60,248 bases of DNA from Nitriliruptoria bacterium (lineage in GTDB: Bacteria > Actinomycetota > Nitriliruptoria > Euzebyales > Egibacteraceae): the NCBI GenBank assembly GCA_003553565.1, contig PWER01000098.1, forward strand, positions 1-60,248, read 5' to 3'. Both the position numbers and the translations under genes were made by a program. The notes below the pieces were generated by a model. It was given only the letters and a program-made list of their open reading frames with translations. It was not told the origin of the DNA and did not search any database. Positions 1 through 7,984 of this stretch are shown here, piece after piece. The first letter of the stretch is position 1, and each line of letters opens with the position of its first letter.

Positions 1-4
1 CGCG

Positions 5-2512
5 TCAGGGGTCGCTGCCGCCCGTCGGCGGCGCCCCCGCGGCGTGCGCGTCGCGATCCTGGTGGTCTCCGCCAGCTCCCCCTCCGCCGGCGTCGCCGCC
101 ACCCGAGCCGCCACCCGAGGCGCGCCCGCCGCCGAGGCGCTGCTCGAGCTCCTCGACGGTCATCAGCACCTGGCGGGCCTTGGGGCCCTCGCTCGCCCCG
201 ACGACGCCGAGCTGCTCGAGCTCGTCCATGAGCCGGCCCGCGCGCGCGAAGCCGACCTTGAGCTTGCGCTGCAGCATCGAGGTGGAGCCCAGCCCCGAGC
301 GCACCACCAGCTCCATCGCGGCGGTCGTGAGGTCGGCGTCGCTGGCGTCCTCGCTGGTGACGTCAGCCCAGCGGGCGTCCTCGCCCTGCTTGATGACCCC
401 GCTGCGGTACTCGGGCTGGCGCTGGGCGGTGCAGTGGCCCACCACCCGCTCGAGCTCCTCCTCGCCCACGAAGGCGCCCTGGAGCCGGTGAGGCTTGCTG
501 GCGTTGGCCGGCTGGAACAGCAGGTCGCCGTCGCCGACCAGCTTCTCGGCGCCGTACTGGTCGAGGATGGTCTTGGAGTCGTGGCCGGTGGCCATCGACA
601 GGGCGATGCGGCTGGGGATGTTGGCCTTGATCAGCCCGGTCACGACGTCCACGGAGGGCCGCTGGGTGGCCACGATCAGGTGGATGCCCACCGCGCGGGC
701 CATCTGGGCGATGCGCACCACTGCGTTCTCGACGTCGCGGGGCGCGATCATCATGAGGTCGGCCAGCTCGTCGATCACCACCATGATGTAGGGGAGCTCG
801 GGCCAGCTGGTGTCGGCGTCACGCGCCTCGAGCGCGGCCATCTCGGCGGCGAGCCGCCCGCCGGCGGGCGGGGTGGGCACGGTGCCCTTGCGCACCGCGG
901 CGTTGTAGGCGTCGAGGTTGCGGAAGCCGAGCTCGGAGAGCCGCTCGTAGCGCTGCTCCATCTCCTCCACGACCCACTCGAGCGCCTCGGTGGCGCGCTT
1001 GGGGTCGGTGATCACCGGCGTGATGAGGTGGGGCGCGCCCTCGTAGTGGTTGAGCTCCACGCGCTTGGGGGCGATCAGCACCATGCGCGCCTGCGCGGGC
1101 GTGGCACGCATCAGCACGCTGGTGACGATGGCGTTCATCAGCACCGACTTGCCCGAGCCGGTGGCACCGGCGATGAGCAGGTGCGGCATCCGCGTCAGGT
1201 TGGCCATCAGGTGGTTGCCGCCGATGTCGATGCCCACCGCCACCGCCAGCGGATGCGTCTCGGCGCGCGCCGCGTCGCCGCGCAGCACGTCGCCGAGGGT
1301 GATGAGGTCGCGCTCCCGGTTGGGCACCTCGATGCCGATGGCGCTCTTGCCGGGGATCGGCGAGACGATGCGGATCTCGGGCGTGGCCAGCGCGTAGGCG
1401 AGGTCGTCGCCGAGCTTGGTGACCGCCCCGACGCGCACGCCCTCGCCCAGCTCGATCTCGAAGCGGGTCACGGTCGGGCCACGGCGCACCCGCGCCACCC
1501 GCGCGTCCACGTTGAACTGGCGCAGCGTGTGCTCCAGCGCCCGGGTCATCTGGTCGAGGCTGCGCTTGTTGCCCGCGGCGATGGTGCCGGTGGCCAGCAG
1601 CTCCAGCGGTGGCAGCTCGTAGTCCTCGTCGGCGGTGCCGAGCTCGGAGCCACCTGCGGCAAGCCCCACCGGCAGCGTCGCGGTGTCGCCGGGCTGCTCA
1701 CGATCCTCGGGCGTGGCCTGGTGGCTCGCCTCGGGCGCGTCGCCCTCGGCCGCGCCGGCCGCCTCGTGGTCGCTGTCGTCGACCAGGCCCTCCACGACCG
1801 GTCCATCAGCCGAGTCGCCGGCGCCAGCGCTCTCGGCACCGCCCTCGGCGGTCTCGGCGCCAGCATCGGCGCCCGCGGCTTTCGCGTCAGCGCTCGCCTC
1901 GGCACGGGCGGCCCGCCGGGCCGCGCGGCGCGCTCGCAGGTTCGCCAGCCCCGCCTGGCTGCGGTCCAGCACCCAGGCGGCCAGGGGGCGGGGGCTGCGC
2001 CCCACCGCCAGCAGGATCCCGACGACCACCGCGACAACGAACAGCACCGCGGCGCCGGCCACCGCCGCGACCGTGACCACCGGTCCGACCAGCAGCGCGC
2101 CGACCCAGCCGCTGGCGGCGTGCAGCGCCTCGGTCGGTGCGTCCAGGCGCGGCGCGCCGCGTGCCAGGTGCCACAGGCCGAGCACGCCGAGCAGCGCCAC
2201 CGCGACGCCGGCGGTCAAGCGCCCCGGGGGCCGACGCTGGGCCAGCACCGCCAGGCCGCCAACGACCAGCAGCGGCGGGGCGAGCAGCCCGAACACGCCG
2301 AGCAGGCCCCGCACCAGCGCGTCGAGCCAGCCTCCCAGCGGGCCGGCCGCGTCGACGTAGGCGCCGAGCCCGGCCAGCACGCCGACGATCACCAGCAACG
2401 CGCCGACGAGGTCGCGGAGCAGCTCCCGGCGGGCGGCGGCGCGGCGGGCGGCCTTGGAGCGCGGGTCGCGCTTCTTGCCGCGCGGCTTGGAGCTCGAGGA
2501 GGTGGATGCCAT
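5..2512 (-). CDS. ftsK: DNA translocase FtsK/SpoIIIE
   Basis: Septum-anchored ATP-driven DNA pump that clears chromosome DNA through the closing division site and acts with XerC/D recombination. The 835-residue protein has a basic N-terminus, about four membrane segments (residues 30-170), an Ala/Glu-rich linker to about 300, and the motor domain. Walker A (GATGSGKS) is near residue 449 and Walker B (VVIDELADLMM) near 577. A C-terminal winged-helix gamma domain, which reads KOPS sites in this family, spans about 725-785 and is followed by a Gly-rich tail. The linker is short compared with E. coli FtsK and typical for actinobacteria. The start lies 5 nt after the RNase J stop, so the two are probably co-transcribed. 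Confidence 0.96.
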   Translation of the reverse strand: MASTSSSSKPRGKKRDPRSKAARRAAARRELLRDLVGALLVIVGVLAGLGAYVDAAGPLGGWLDALVRGLLGVFGLLAPPLLVVGGLAVLAQRRPPGRLTAGVAVALLGVLGLWHLARGAPRLDAPTEALHAASGWVGALLVGPVVTVAAVAGAAVLFVVAVVVGILLAVGRSPRPLAAWVLDRSQAGLANLRARRAARRAARAEASADAKAAGADAGAETAEGGAESAGAGDSADGPVVEGLVDDSDHEAAGAAEGDAPEASHQATPEDREQPGDTATLPVGLAAGGSELGTADEDYELPPLELLATGTIAAGNKRSLDQMTRALEHTLRQFNVDARVARVRRGPTVTRFEIELGEGVRVGAVTKLGDDLAYALATPEIRIVSPIPGKSAIGIEVPNRERDLITLGDVLRGDAARAETHPLAVAVGIDIGGNHLMANLTRMPHLLIAGATGSGKSVLMNAIVTSVLMRATPAQARMVLIAPKRVELNHYEGAPHLITPVITDPKRATEALEWVVEEMEQRYERLSELGFRNLDAYNAAVRKGTVPTPPAGGRLAAEMAALEARDADTSWPELPYIMVVIDELADLMMIAPRDVENAVVRIAQMARAVGIHLIVATQRPSVDVVTGLIKANIPSRIALSMATGHDSKTILDQYGAEKLVGDGDLLFQPANASKPHRLQGAFVGEEELERVVGHCTAQRQPEYRSGVIKQGEDARWADVTSEDASDADLTTAAMELVVRSGLGSTSMLQRKLKVGFARAGRLMDELEQLGVVGASEGPKARQVLMTVEELEQRLGGGRASGGGSGGGDAGGGGAGGDHQDRDAHAAGAPPTGGSDP

Positions 2513-2517
2513 AGGCG

Positions 2518-4173
2518 CTAGTGGTCGACGATCACCGGCAGGATCACCGGTCGGCGGCCGGTCTGCTCACGCCAGTAGCGGCGCAGGGTCTCCACCGCCT
2601 GGCGCCGCAGCAGCGAGGGCTCGCTGCCGCGGTCCTCCTCGCCGCGCAGCGCGGTCGCGAGCTCCTCGGCGGCCTTGGTGATGAGCGGCTCGGCCCGCTC
2701 GGCGCTGACCACGCCCTGCTGCACCACCTGGGGGGTGCCGACGAGGCGCGCGTGGGCGTCGACGGTGATGACCGCCACGCACACGCCCTCCTCCGACATC
2801 GCGCCGCGGTCGCGCAGCACCGCGTCCCCGACGTCGCCGATGCCCAGCCCGTCGACGAACACCCGGCCGGCGTCGAAGCTCTGCCCCACGCGCACGTCGC
2901 CGTCCTCGAGGAGCACGCTGTCGCCGTTCTCGCACACGAAGATGCGGTCCCGCGGCACACCGCAGTCGGCGGCGATGTCGGCGTGGGCGACCATGTGGCG
3001 GTACTCGCCGTGCACCGGCACGAAGGCCTGCGCGCGCACGATGTTGTGGAAGAACGCGAGCTCGTCGGCTGCGGCGTGGCCGGAGACGTGCACGTCGGCG
3101 GAGCCGGTGTGCACCACCCGGGCGCCCCGGCGGGTGAGCCCGTTGATGGTGCGGTAGATGGCGCTCTCGTTGCCTGGGATCACCGAGGAGGCCATGACCA
3201 CCGTGTCGCCGTGGTCCAGGGTGACCTGGCGGTGGCGCCCGGCGGCCATCAGCGACAGCGCGGCGAACGGCTCTCCCTGCGAACCGGTGCACACCAGCGT
3301 GACCTGCTGTGGCGGGAGCCGGTCGACCTCGTGCAGCTGGACCACGTCCTCGTCGTCGTAGTCCAGCACGCCGAGGTCGCGGGCGATCGGCATGATCCGC
3401 AGCATCGACCGGCCCACGAAGCACACCTTGCGGCCCGCCCCGACCGCGGCGTCGACGACCTGCTGCACGCGGTGGATGTGGCTGGCGAAGGTGGTGACCA
3501 CCACGCGGCCCTCGGCGTCGCCGAAGACCTGCCGCAGCGTCTTGCCCACGGTGCGCTCGGAGGGGACGTGCCCGGGCGTGTCGGCGTTGGTGGAGTCGGC
3601 CAGCAGCAGCGCGATGCCGTCATCGCCGAGCTCGGCGAAGTGGGGCAGGTCGGTGGGGTGGGCGTCGATCGGCGTCTGGTCCAGCTTGAAGTCGCCGGAG
3701 TGCAGCACGGTCCCGTGCGGGGTGTGCAGCGCGGTGGCCAGGCCCTCGGGGATCGAGTGGGTGACGCGCAGGAACTCCAGATCGAACGGGCCGACCTGGT
3801 GGCGCTCGCCGGCAGCGACCTCCCTGAACTCGCCCTGGACCCCCGAGTGCTCGGTGAGCTTGGACTCGGCGAGGCCGTTGGTCAGCGACGTGCCGTACAC
3901 CGGCACGTCGGGGAAGTCGCGCAGGAAGAACGGCAGCGCGCCGAGGTGGTCCTCGTGGCCGTGGGTGAGCACCACCGCCTCGATGTCGCCGGCGCGCTCG
4001 CGCAGCGCCGACCAGTCCGGCAGGATCACGTCGATGCCGTGGTGCTCGGCATCGGGGAAGGTCAAGCCGGTGTCGAGCACCAGGATCCGCCCGTCGACCT
4101 CGATCGTGGCCATGTTGGCCCCGATCTCGCCGAGCCCTCCGAAGAAGCGCACCTGCACCGGGGGCGAGCTCAT
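2518..4173 (-). CDS. rnj: Ribonuclease J
   Basis: Metallo-beta-lactamase-fold RNase with 5'-3' exonuclease and endonuclease activity in RNA turnover and rRNA maturation. The metal-binding HGHEDH motif is near residue 77, followed by the beta-CASP domain and a C-terminal domain. An upstream in-frame ATG exists, but I chose the ATG giving MSSPPVQVRFFGGLGEIG. It has an AGAAGGA ribosome-binding site and matches where the family begins. Length is 551 residues, normal for RNase J. The dapA-rnj-ftsK order is the same as in mycobacteria. Confidence 0.95.
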   Translation of the reverse strand: MSSPPVQVRFFGGLGEIGANMATIEVDGRILVLDTGLTFPDAEHHGIDVILPDWSALRERAGDIEAVVLTHGHEDHLGALPFFLRDFPDVPVYGTSLTNGLAESKLTEHSGVQGEFREVAAGERHQVGPFDLEFLRVTHSIPEGLATALHTPHGTVLHSGDFKLDQTPIDAHPTDLPHFAELGDDGIALLLADSTNADTPGHVPSERTVGKTLRQVFGDAEGRVVVTTFASHIHRVQQVVDAAVGAGRKVCFVGRSMLRIMPIARDLGVLDYDDEDVVQLHEVDRLPPQQVTLVCTGSQGEPFAALSLMAAGRHRQVTLDHGDTVVMASSVIPGNESAIYRTINGLTRRGARVVHTGSADVHVSGHAAADELAFFHNIVRAQAFVPVHGEYRHMVAHADIAADCGVPRDRIFVCENGDSVLLEDGDVRVGQSFDAGRVFVDGLGIGDVGDAVLRDRGAMSEEGVCVAVITVDAHARLVGTPQVVQQGVVSAERAEPLITKAAEELATALRGEEDRGSEPSLLRRQAVETLRRYWREQTGRRPVILPVIVDH

Positions 4174-4278
4174 GACACTGCGTCCTTCTCGTCGTCGGGG
4201 GCATGCGCCCGTGCGGCGCGCGCCCATGCTGCCGGTGACCGCGCGCGGTCGTGGGTCGGCGTGGGGTCTCCGGCGCGG

Positions 4279-4307
4279 CCTCGTGGGGCGATCCGCGCCC
4301 CACGAGG
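4279..4307 (-). terminator. Strong hairpin after dapA
   Basis: A perfect 12-bp inverted repeat (CCTCGTGGGGCG / CGCCCCACGAGG) with a 5-nt loop starts 26 nt past the dapA stop on the minus strand and precedes rnj. No T-run follows, so it may be a weak or factor-dependent terminator, or a processing/stability stem between dapA and rnj. Confidence 0.5.
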
Positions 4308-4332
4308 GGGGTCGTCGCGTCGCATGGCGAGC

Positions 4333-5214
4333 CTAGGCGGGCACACCGACCTGTGACAGCGCCTCGCGCACGCGCGCGACGACGTCCTCGCTGGCGTCAG
4401 CCAGCGGCGGGCGCACCGGCCCGGCCGGCAGGCCGAGCTCGTGCAGCGCCGCCTTCAGCGGCACGGGGTTGGTGTCGGCGAACAGGGCGCCGAACAGCGG
4501 AAGCAGGCGGTGGTGCAGCGCCCGCGCGTGGGCCGGGTCGGTGGGGAACCGGGCGATCAGCTGGGCGAGGTCCTCGCCGACGGCGTGCGCGGCGACGCTG
4601 ATGACCCCGAACCCGCCGACGGCCAGCAGCGGCAGCAGATCGATGTCGTTGCCCGCCCAGATCCGGAAGCCCTCGGGTGCGGAGGCGGCGATCGCCGCGG
4701 CGCGGTCCAGGTCCTTGGCGGCGTCCTTGAGGCCCTGCACGTTCGGTGCTGCGTCAACGACGCGCAGCAGCGTGTCGCGGTCGACCTTGCACGCGGTGCG
4801 CCCGGGTATGTCGTAGATGATGACCGGCAGCGGCGTCGACTGCGCCACCGTGGCCAGGTGCTGCTGCAGCCCCCGCTGCGAGGGCTTGTTGTAGTAGGGG
4901 GTCACCAGCAGGATCCCGTCGACGCCAAGGTCGCTCACCTCGCGGGTGAGCTCGCAGGTCGCGGCGGTGTCGTTCTTGCCGGTCCCGGCGATCACCGCGC
5001 CCTCATCGCCGACGGCCTCCTTGACCGCGCGGATCAGGTCCAGCGTCTCGTCATGGGACAGCGTCGGCGCCTCACCGGTGGTGCCGCACACCACGACCCC
5101 GTCAGAGCCGGTGGCCACCAGGTGCCGTGCGAGGCGCTGCGCGCCCTCGAGATCCAGGCTGCGATCGGGGTGCAGCGGTGTGGCCATCGCGGTGATGAGC
5201 GGTCCGAACGGCAC
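4333..5214 (-). CDS. dapA: 4-hydroxy-tetrahydrodipicolinate synthase
   Basis: Condenses pyruvate with aspartate semialdehyde in the first committed step of lysine/meso-diaminopimelate synthesis. The 293-residue TIM barrel has the GTTGE motif at 44-48, the tyrosine pair near 107-108 (TPYYNKP), catalytic Tyr134 (IIYDIPGRT) and Schiff-base Lys163 (GLKDAA). Length and motifs match the family. The next pathway gene found here, dapB, lies about 15 kb away and is not in the same operon. A possible -10 box lies at 5249-5254. Confidence 0.95.
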   Translation of the reverse strand: MPFGPLITAMATPLHPDRSLDLEGAQRLARHLVATGSDGVVVCGTTGEAPTLSHDETLDLIRAVKEAVGDEGAVIAGTGKNDTAATCELTREVSDLGVDGILLVTPYYNKPSQRGLQQHLATVAQSTPLPVIIYDIPGRTACKVDRDTLLRVVDAAPNVQGLKDAAKDLDRAAAIAASAPEGFRIWAGNDIDLLPLLAVGGFGVISVAAHAVGEDLAQLIARFPTDPAHARALHHRLLPLFGALFADTNPVPLKAALHELGLPAGPVRPPLADASEDVVARVREALSQVGVPA

Positions 5215-5248
5215 GGCGACCCCTTCGACGCAGCGGCAGAGCAGCCGC

Positions 5249-5254
5249 AGTCTA
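5249..5254 (-). promoter_or_regulatory. Possible -10 box for dapA
   Basis: TAGACT on the minus strand lies about 35 nt upstream of the dapA start, in the gap after the histidine-kinase-like gene. I see no convincing -35 element, so this is weak. Confidence 0.3.
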
Positions 5255-5305
5255 CCGAGGACGGGTGGGGCACCTGGTGTCAGGGCCGCACGGCGTCGCG
5301 GGCCG

Positions 5306-6586
5306 TCACCGCTCCCGCGCGGCTCCCGAGGGCGCCGGACCGGCGTCCTCGTCGGCCGAGGGGGCGCTGGAGGGAGCGAGCTTGAAGGTCACCAGGAAGC
5401 GCGCGCCCCCGCTGGGGGCGGGCTCGTGCCGGCACGTCGCGCCCATCTGCCGGCACAGCTCGGCGACCAGCGGCAGGCCGACGTGCGCCCCCGTCGCGCT
5501 GTCAGGGTCGAACAGCTCGTCGCGCTGCGTCGCAGCGATCCCCGGCCCCTCGTCGGTGACCGCCAGCACCGCGTGCGCCCCCCATGCCACGGCGTGGACG
5601 CGGGCGGGCGTGCCCGGGGGGGTGTGCTCCACCACGTTCTCCAGCAGCAGCAGCGCCACCCGCCGTGCGGCGCGCCGGTCGCCAACCACCTTCAGCGGCG
5701 GCACGTCGACGGTGACGGGGTGCTCGGCCAGGCGGGGGCCCAGCGCCGCCAGCGCATCCACGACCACCGCCTCCAGCGCCACCGGCTCCAGCCGGGCGTC
5801 CTGCTCGGTGCCCAGCACGCCGAGGTCGGCCAGGCGTCCCACCTCGGCGTCGAGCGTGGCCGCCGCGATCCGCAGGCGCCCGGCGATGCGCTCGCGCTCC
5901 TCGGCCGCGTCGGCCTGCGCGAGCGCGTCGGCGGCCTCCTCGACCTCGTGGAGCACCGGGCGCACGTCGTCGCTGGCGCGCCGCACCAGGCGGCGCCGTC
6001 GGCGCCCGCGGCGCTTGACCCGCGCCGCCTCGGCGCCGGCGCGGTCGATGAGCTCGTGCAGCCGCGAGGCGTAGATGTCGGTGAGGAAGCCCACCGCCAG
6101 CAGGACGCCGATGCTGATCGCCAGCACCACCGCACGGTCGCCGAGGTCGGGGCGGTGCAGGAACAGCGGCTCCAGCCCCAGCTCCTCGAAGCCGAGGGGG
6201 GTCAGCGCCGCAGCGACCGCCAGGCCGGTGAACAGCCGCGCCCCCACGGGTCCGAGCAGGATCCCGGCCGAGACGATCACGATGGTCTGCACCAGCACCG
6301 TGCCCGAGCCGGTGCCGCCCACGACGGCGGCGGCGGCGGCGAGCACGACGAGGTCGGCCAGCAGGCTCCCGACGGTCGTGGCGCGAGGCGCCCGCGGTGA
6401 GCTGCGGAAGTACCAGGCGGTGGCGATCAGCAGCACCGGCAGCCCGACCAGCAGCGGCCACACCGCGGTCCCGTAGATGACCCACAGCACGATCACCGCG
6501 ATCAGGTAGGCGATGCTGCCCACCGCGCGCACGAGCCCGAACCGCCGCAGCAGCACCTCGTCGGGGGTCAGCAGCGCCTGTGCCAT
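5306..6586 (-). CDS. Membrane histidine-kinase-like protein, altered phosphoacceptor box
   Basis: Predicted membrane sensor of 426 residues with about six transmembrane segments (20-60, 72-132, 151-170), a dimerisation-type helical pair (200-255) and a GHKL ATPase domain (285-400). The N box (LLLENVVEHTP, Asn317) and G1 box (DEGPGI, 345-350) are kept. The G2 box is weakened (GAHVGLPLV). Where HisKA domains read SHELRTPL, this protein reads SDDVRPVL, so Asp206 sits at the histidine position. His213 lies nearby and could be an alternative. No response regulator is next to it. The start is the ATG of MAQALL, 10 nt after the ATP-grasp gene; a longer frame upstream has no kinase similarity. It could be a pseudokinase or an ATP-binding regulator. 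Confidence 0.75.
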   Translation of the reverse strand: MAQALLTPDEVLLRRFGLVRAVGSIAYLIAVIVLWVIYGTAVWPLLVGLPVLLIATAWYFRSSPRAPRATTVGSLLADLVVLAAAAAVVGGTGSGTVLVQTIVIVSAGILLGPVGARLFTGLAVAAALTPLGFEELGLEPLFLHRPDLGDRAVVLAISIGVLLAVGFLTDIYASRLHELIDRAGAEAARVKRRGRRRRRLVRRASDDVRPVLHEVEEAADALAQADAAEERERIAGRLRIAAATLDAEVGRLADLGVLGTEQDARLEPVALEAVVVDALAALGPRLAEHPVTVDVPPLKVVGDRRAARRVALLLLENVVEHTPPGTPARVHAVAWGAHAVLAVTDEGPGIAATQRDELFDPDSATGAHVGLPLVAELCRQMGATCRHEPAPSGGARFLVTFKLAPSSAPSADEDAGPAPSGAARER

Positions 6587-6596
6587 CACCGGGATC

Positions 6597-7532
6597 CTAG
6601 TCGCCGACGGCCTCGCCCGGTCCCCCGCTGCCGGCCGCCGCGCCACCGGGTGCGTCGCCGTGCTCGCGCGTGGGCAGCCGACGGGCCAGCGCGGCGGCGA
6701 ACCGCTCGGGTGCGCCGGGGGCCAGCCGCAGGAACAGCGACGGCTCGGTGAGCTCGACCTCGAGCACGCGCGGCGCGCCGGCAGCGTCGTCGACGAGGTC
6801 CACGCGGGCATAGGCCAGACCAGTGGCATCAAGCGCTGCCAGCGCCGCCTCGGCGACGGCGCGCTCATCGTGCCGGGGGTCACGCAAGCGCAGGTCCTCG
6901 GGGGCGTGCAGCCCGTCGAGGGGCTCGGCCCCGGGCACGAGGATCGGGCCCTTGCGCACCCCGTGGCTGCACACCCCGTCGAGGTGGATCACCGCCGTCT
7001 CACCGCGCGCGTCGACGCTGTCGAGGTAGGGCTGGACCATCACCGTCCGGCCGCGCGCATGCAGCCGCTCGATCAGCGCCCGGGGCCGCGCGGTCTCCCC
7101 CGGCTCGGCGCGCACCGCGTCGCGCGAGCCCGCCGAGACCGCCGGCTTGACCACGAACGGCTCGTCGCGGGGCAGCGCCGGATCCTCGCCGGGCTCGGCG
7201 AACCAGGTCGGCACCACGGGCACGCCGGCGTCGGCGAGGCGGGCGAGGTAGCGCTTGTCGGTGTTGCCGCGCACCACCGCCGGGGGGTTGACCACGCGCG
7301 TCACCGAGGCGACGGCGTCCACCCAGGCGTGGAAGGCAGCCAGGCGCTCGGGGTAGTCCCAGGTGGAGCGCAGCACGACCAGGTCGAAGACGGCCCAGTC
7401 CACCGCGGGGTCGTCCCAGGCGGCGGGCTCGGCGGCGACGCCGCGTGCGCGCAGGGCGGCCAGCACCACGCCCTCGTCGGGGTCGACGCCCCAGGCGGCG
7501 CGGGCCGAGGCCAGGGCGATTCGCGAGCGCAT
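6597..7532 (-). CDS. ATP-grasp domain protein (RimK/glutathione-synthetase-like)
   Basis: A 311-residue protein with an ATP-grasp fold. Visible elements are an N-terminal Rossmann-like part ending in DLVVLRSTWDY (about 50-60), an ATP-lid/Lys segment (DEPFVVKPAVSAGSRD, about 125-140), MVQPYLDSV (about 165) and a metal-binding end (RVLEVELTEPSLF, about 265-280). Such enzymes ligate a carboxylate to an amine using ATP. The substrate is unknown. It is transcribed with the kinase-like gene 10 nt downstream. It faces the Dabb gene across a 69-bp divergent gap with no clear ribosome-binding site, so it may be leaderless. Confidence 0.8.
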   Translation of the reverse strand: MRSRIALASARAAWGVDPDEGVVLAALRARGVAAEPAAWDDPAVDWAVFDLVVLRSTWDYPERLAAFHAWVDAVASVTRVVNPPAVVRGNTDKRYLARLADAGVPVVPTWFAEPGEDPALPRDEPFVVKPAVSAGSRDAVRAEPGETARPRALIERLHARGRTVMVQPYLDSVDARGETAVIHLDGVCSHGVRKGPILVPGAEPLDGLHAPEDLRLRDPRHDERAVAEAALAALDATGLAYARVDLVDDAAGAPRVLEVELTEPSLFLRLAPGAPERFAAALARRLPTREHGDAPGGAAAGSGGPGEAVGD

Positions 7533-7601
7533 GCCGTCAGTGTGCAGCGCCGGGCTCTAGCGTGTGCGCCGATCCCGTCCGGCTGCTGCGAGGAGGACCC
7601 C

Positions 7602-7913
7602 GTGCTCTGGCACATCGTGCGCTTTCGCTTCCCCGACGACGGCGACCCGACCGCGCGGACGGCGCTGGAGGAGCAGCTCGCCGGGCTGCACACGATCCCC
7701 GAGGTGCGCCTGCTGCGGGTGGCCCGCGACATCGACGACCCGCAGGTCACCGGGCTGCTGACCGGCTTCGACGACGAGGCCGGCCTCGCGGTGTACCGCG
7801 ACCACCCCGACCACGTGCCGGTGGTGGCCCGCGCCAGGGAGCTGTGCGAGAGCATCACCCGCCTGGACATCGCGACCGACGACCCCAGCGACGCGCTGCC
7901 ACGCACCCGCTGA
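7602..7913 (+). CDS. Dabb (stress-responsive A/B barrel) domain protein
   Basis: A 103-residue ferredoxin-like alpha/beta-barrel protein. The pattern WHIVRFRF near the start, then a helix, VRLLRVARDI, then GLLTGFDDEAGLAVYRDHPDH, is typical of the Dabb family, whose members are small dimers of mostly unknown role. The start is GTG at 7602, five bases after a perfect AGGAGG ribosome-binding site (7591-7596). It is just upstream of the GH65 fusion gene, with a possible operator between them. Confidence 0.82.
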   Translation: MLWHIVRFRFPDDGDPTARTALEEQLAGLHTIPEVRLLRVARDIDDPQVTGLLTGFDDEAGLAVYRDHPDHVPVVARARELCESITRLDIATDDPSDALPRTR

Positions 7914-7939
7914 CGGGCCCGCGCGGCGCTGGATCGGGC

Positions 7940-7953
7940 CGCAAGCGCTTGCG
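7940..7953. promoter_or_regulatory. LacI/GalR-type operator palindrome
   Basis: CGCAAGCGCTTGCG is a perfect 14-bp palindrome with a central CG, centred 38 nt upstream of the GH65 fusion start. Its core, GCAAGCGCTTGC, resembles operators of LacI-family sugar regulators of maltose/trehalose genes. No LacI gene is in this window. The palindrome is seen; the regulator is inferred. Confidence 0.55.
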
Positions 7954-7984
7954 CGCTCGCGCCGGCTGCGATTGGCTGCGCCCC

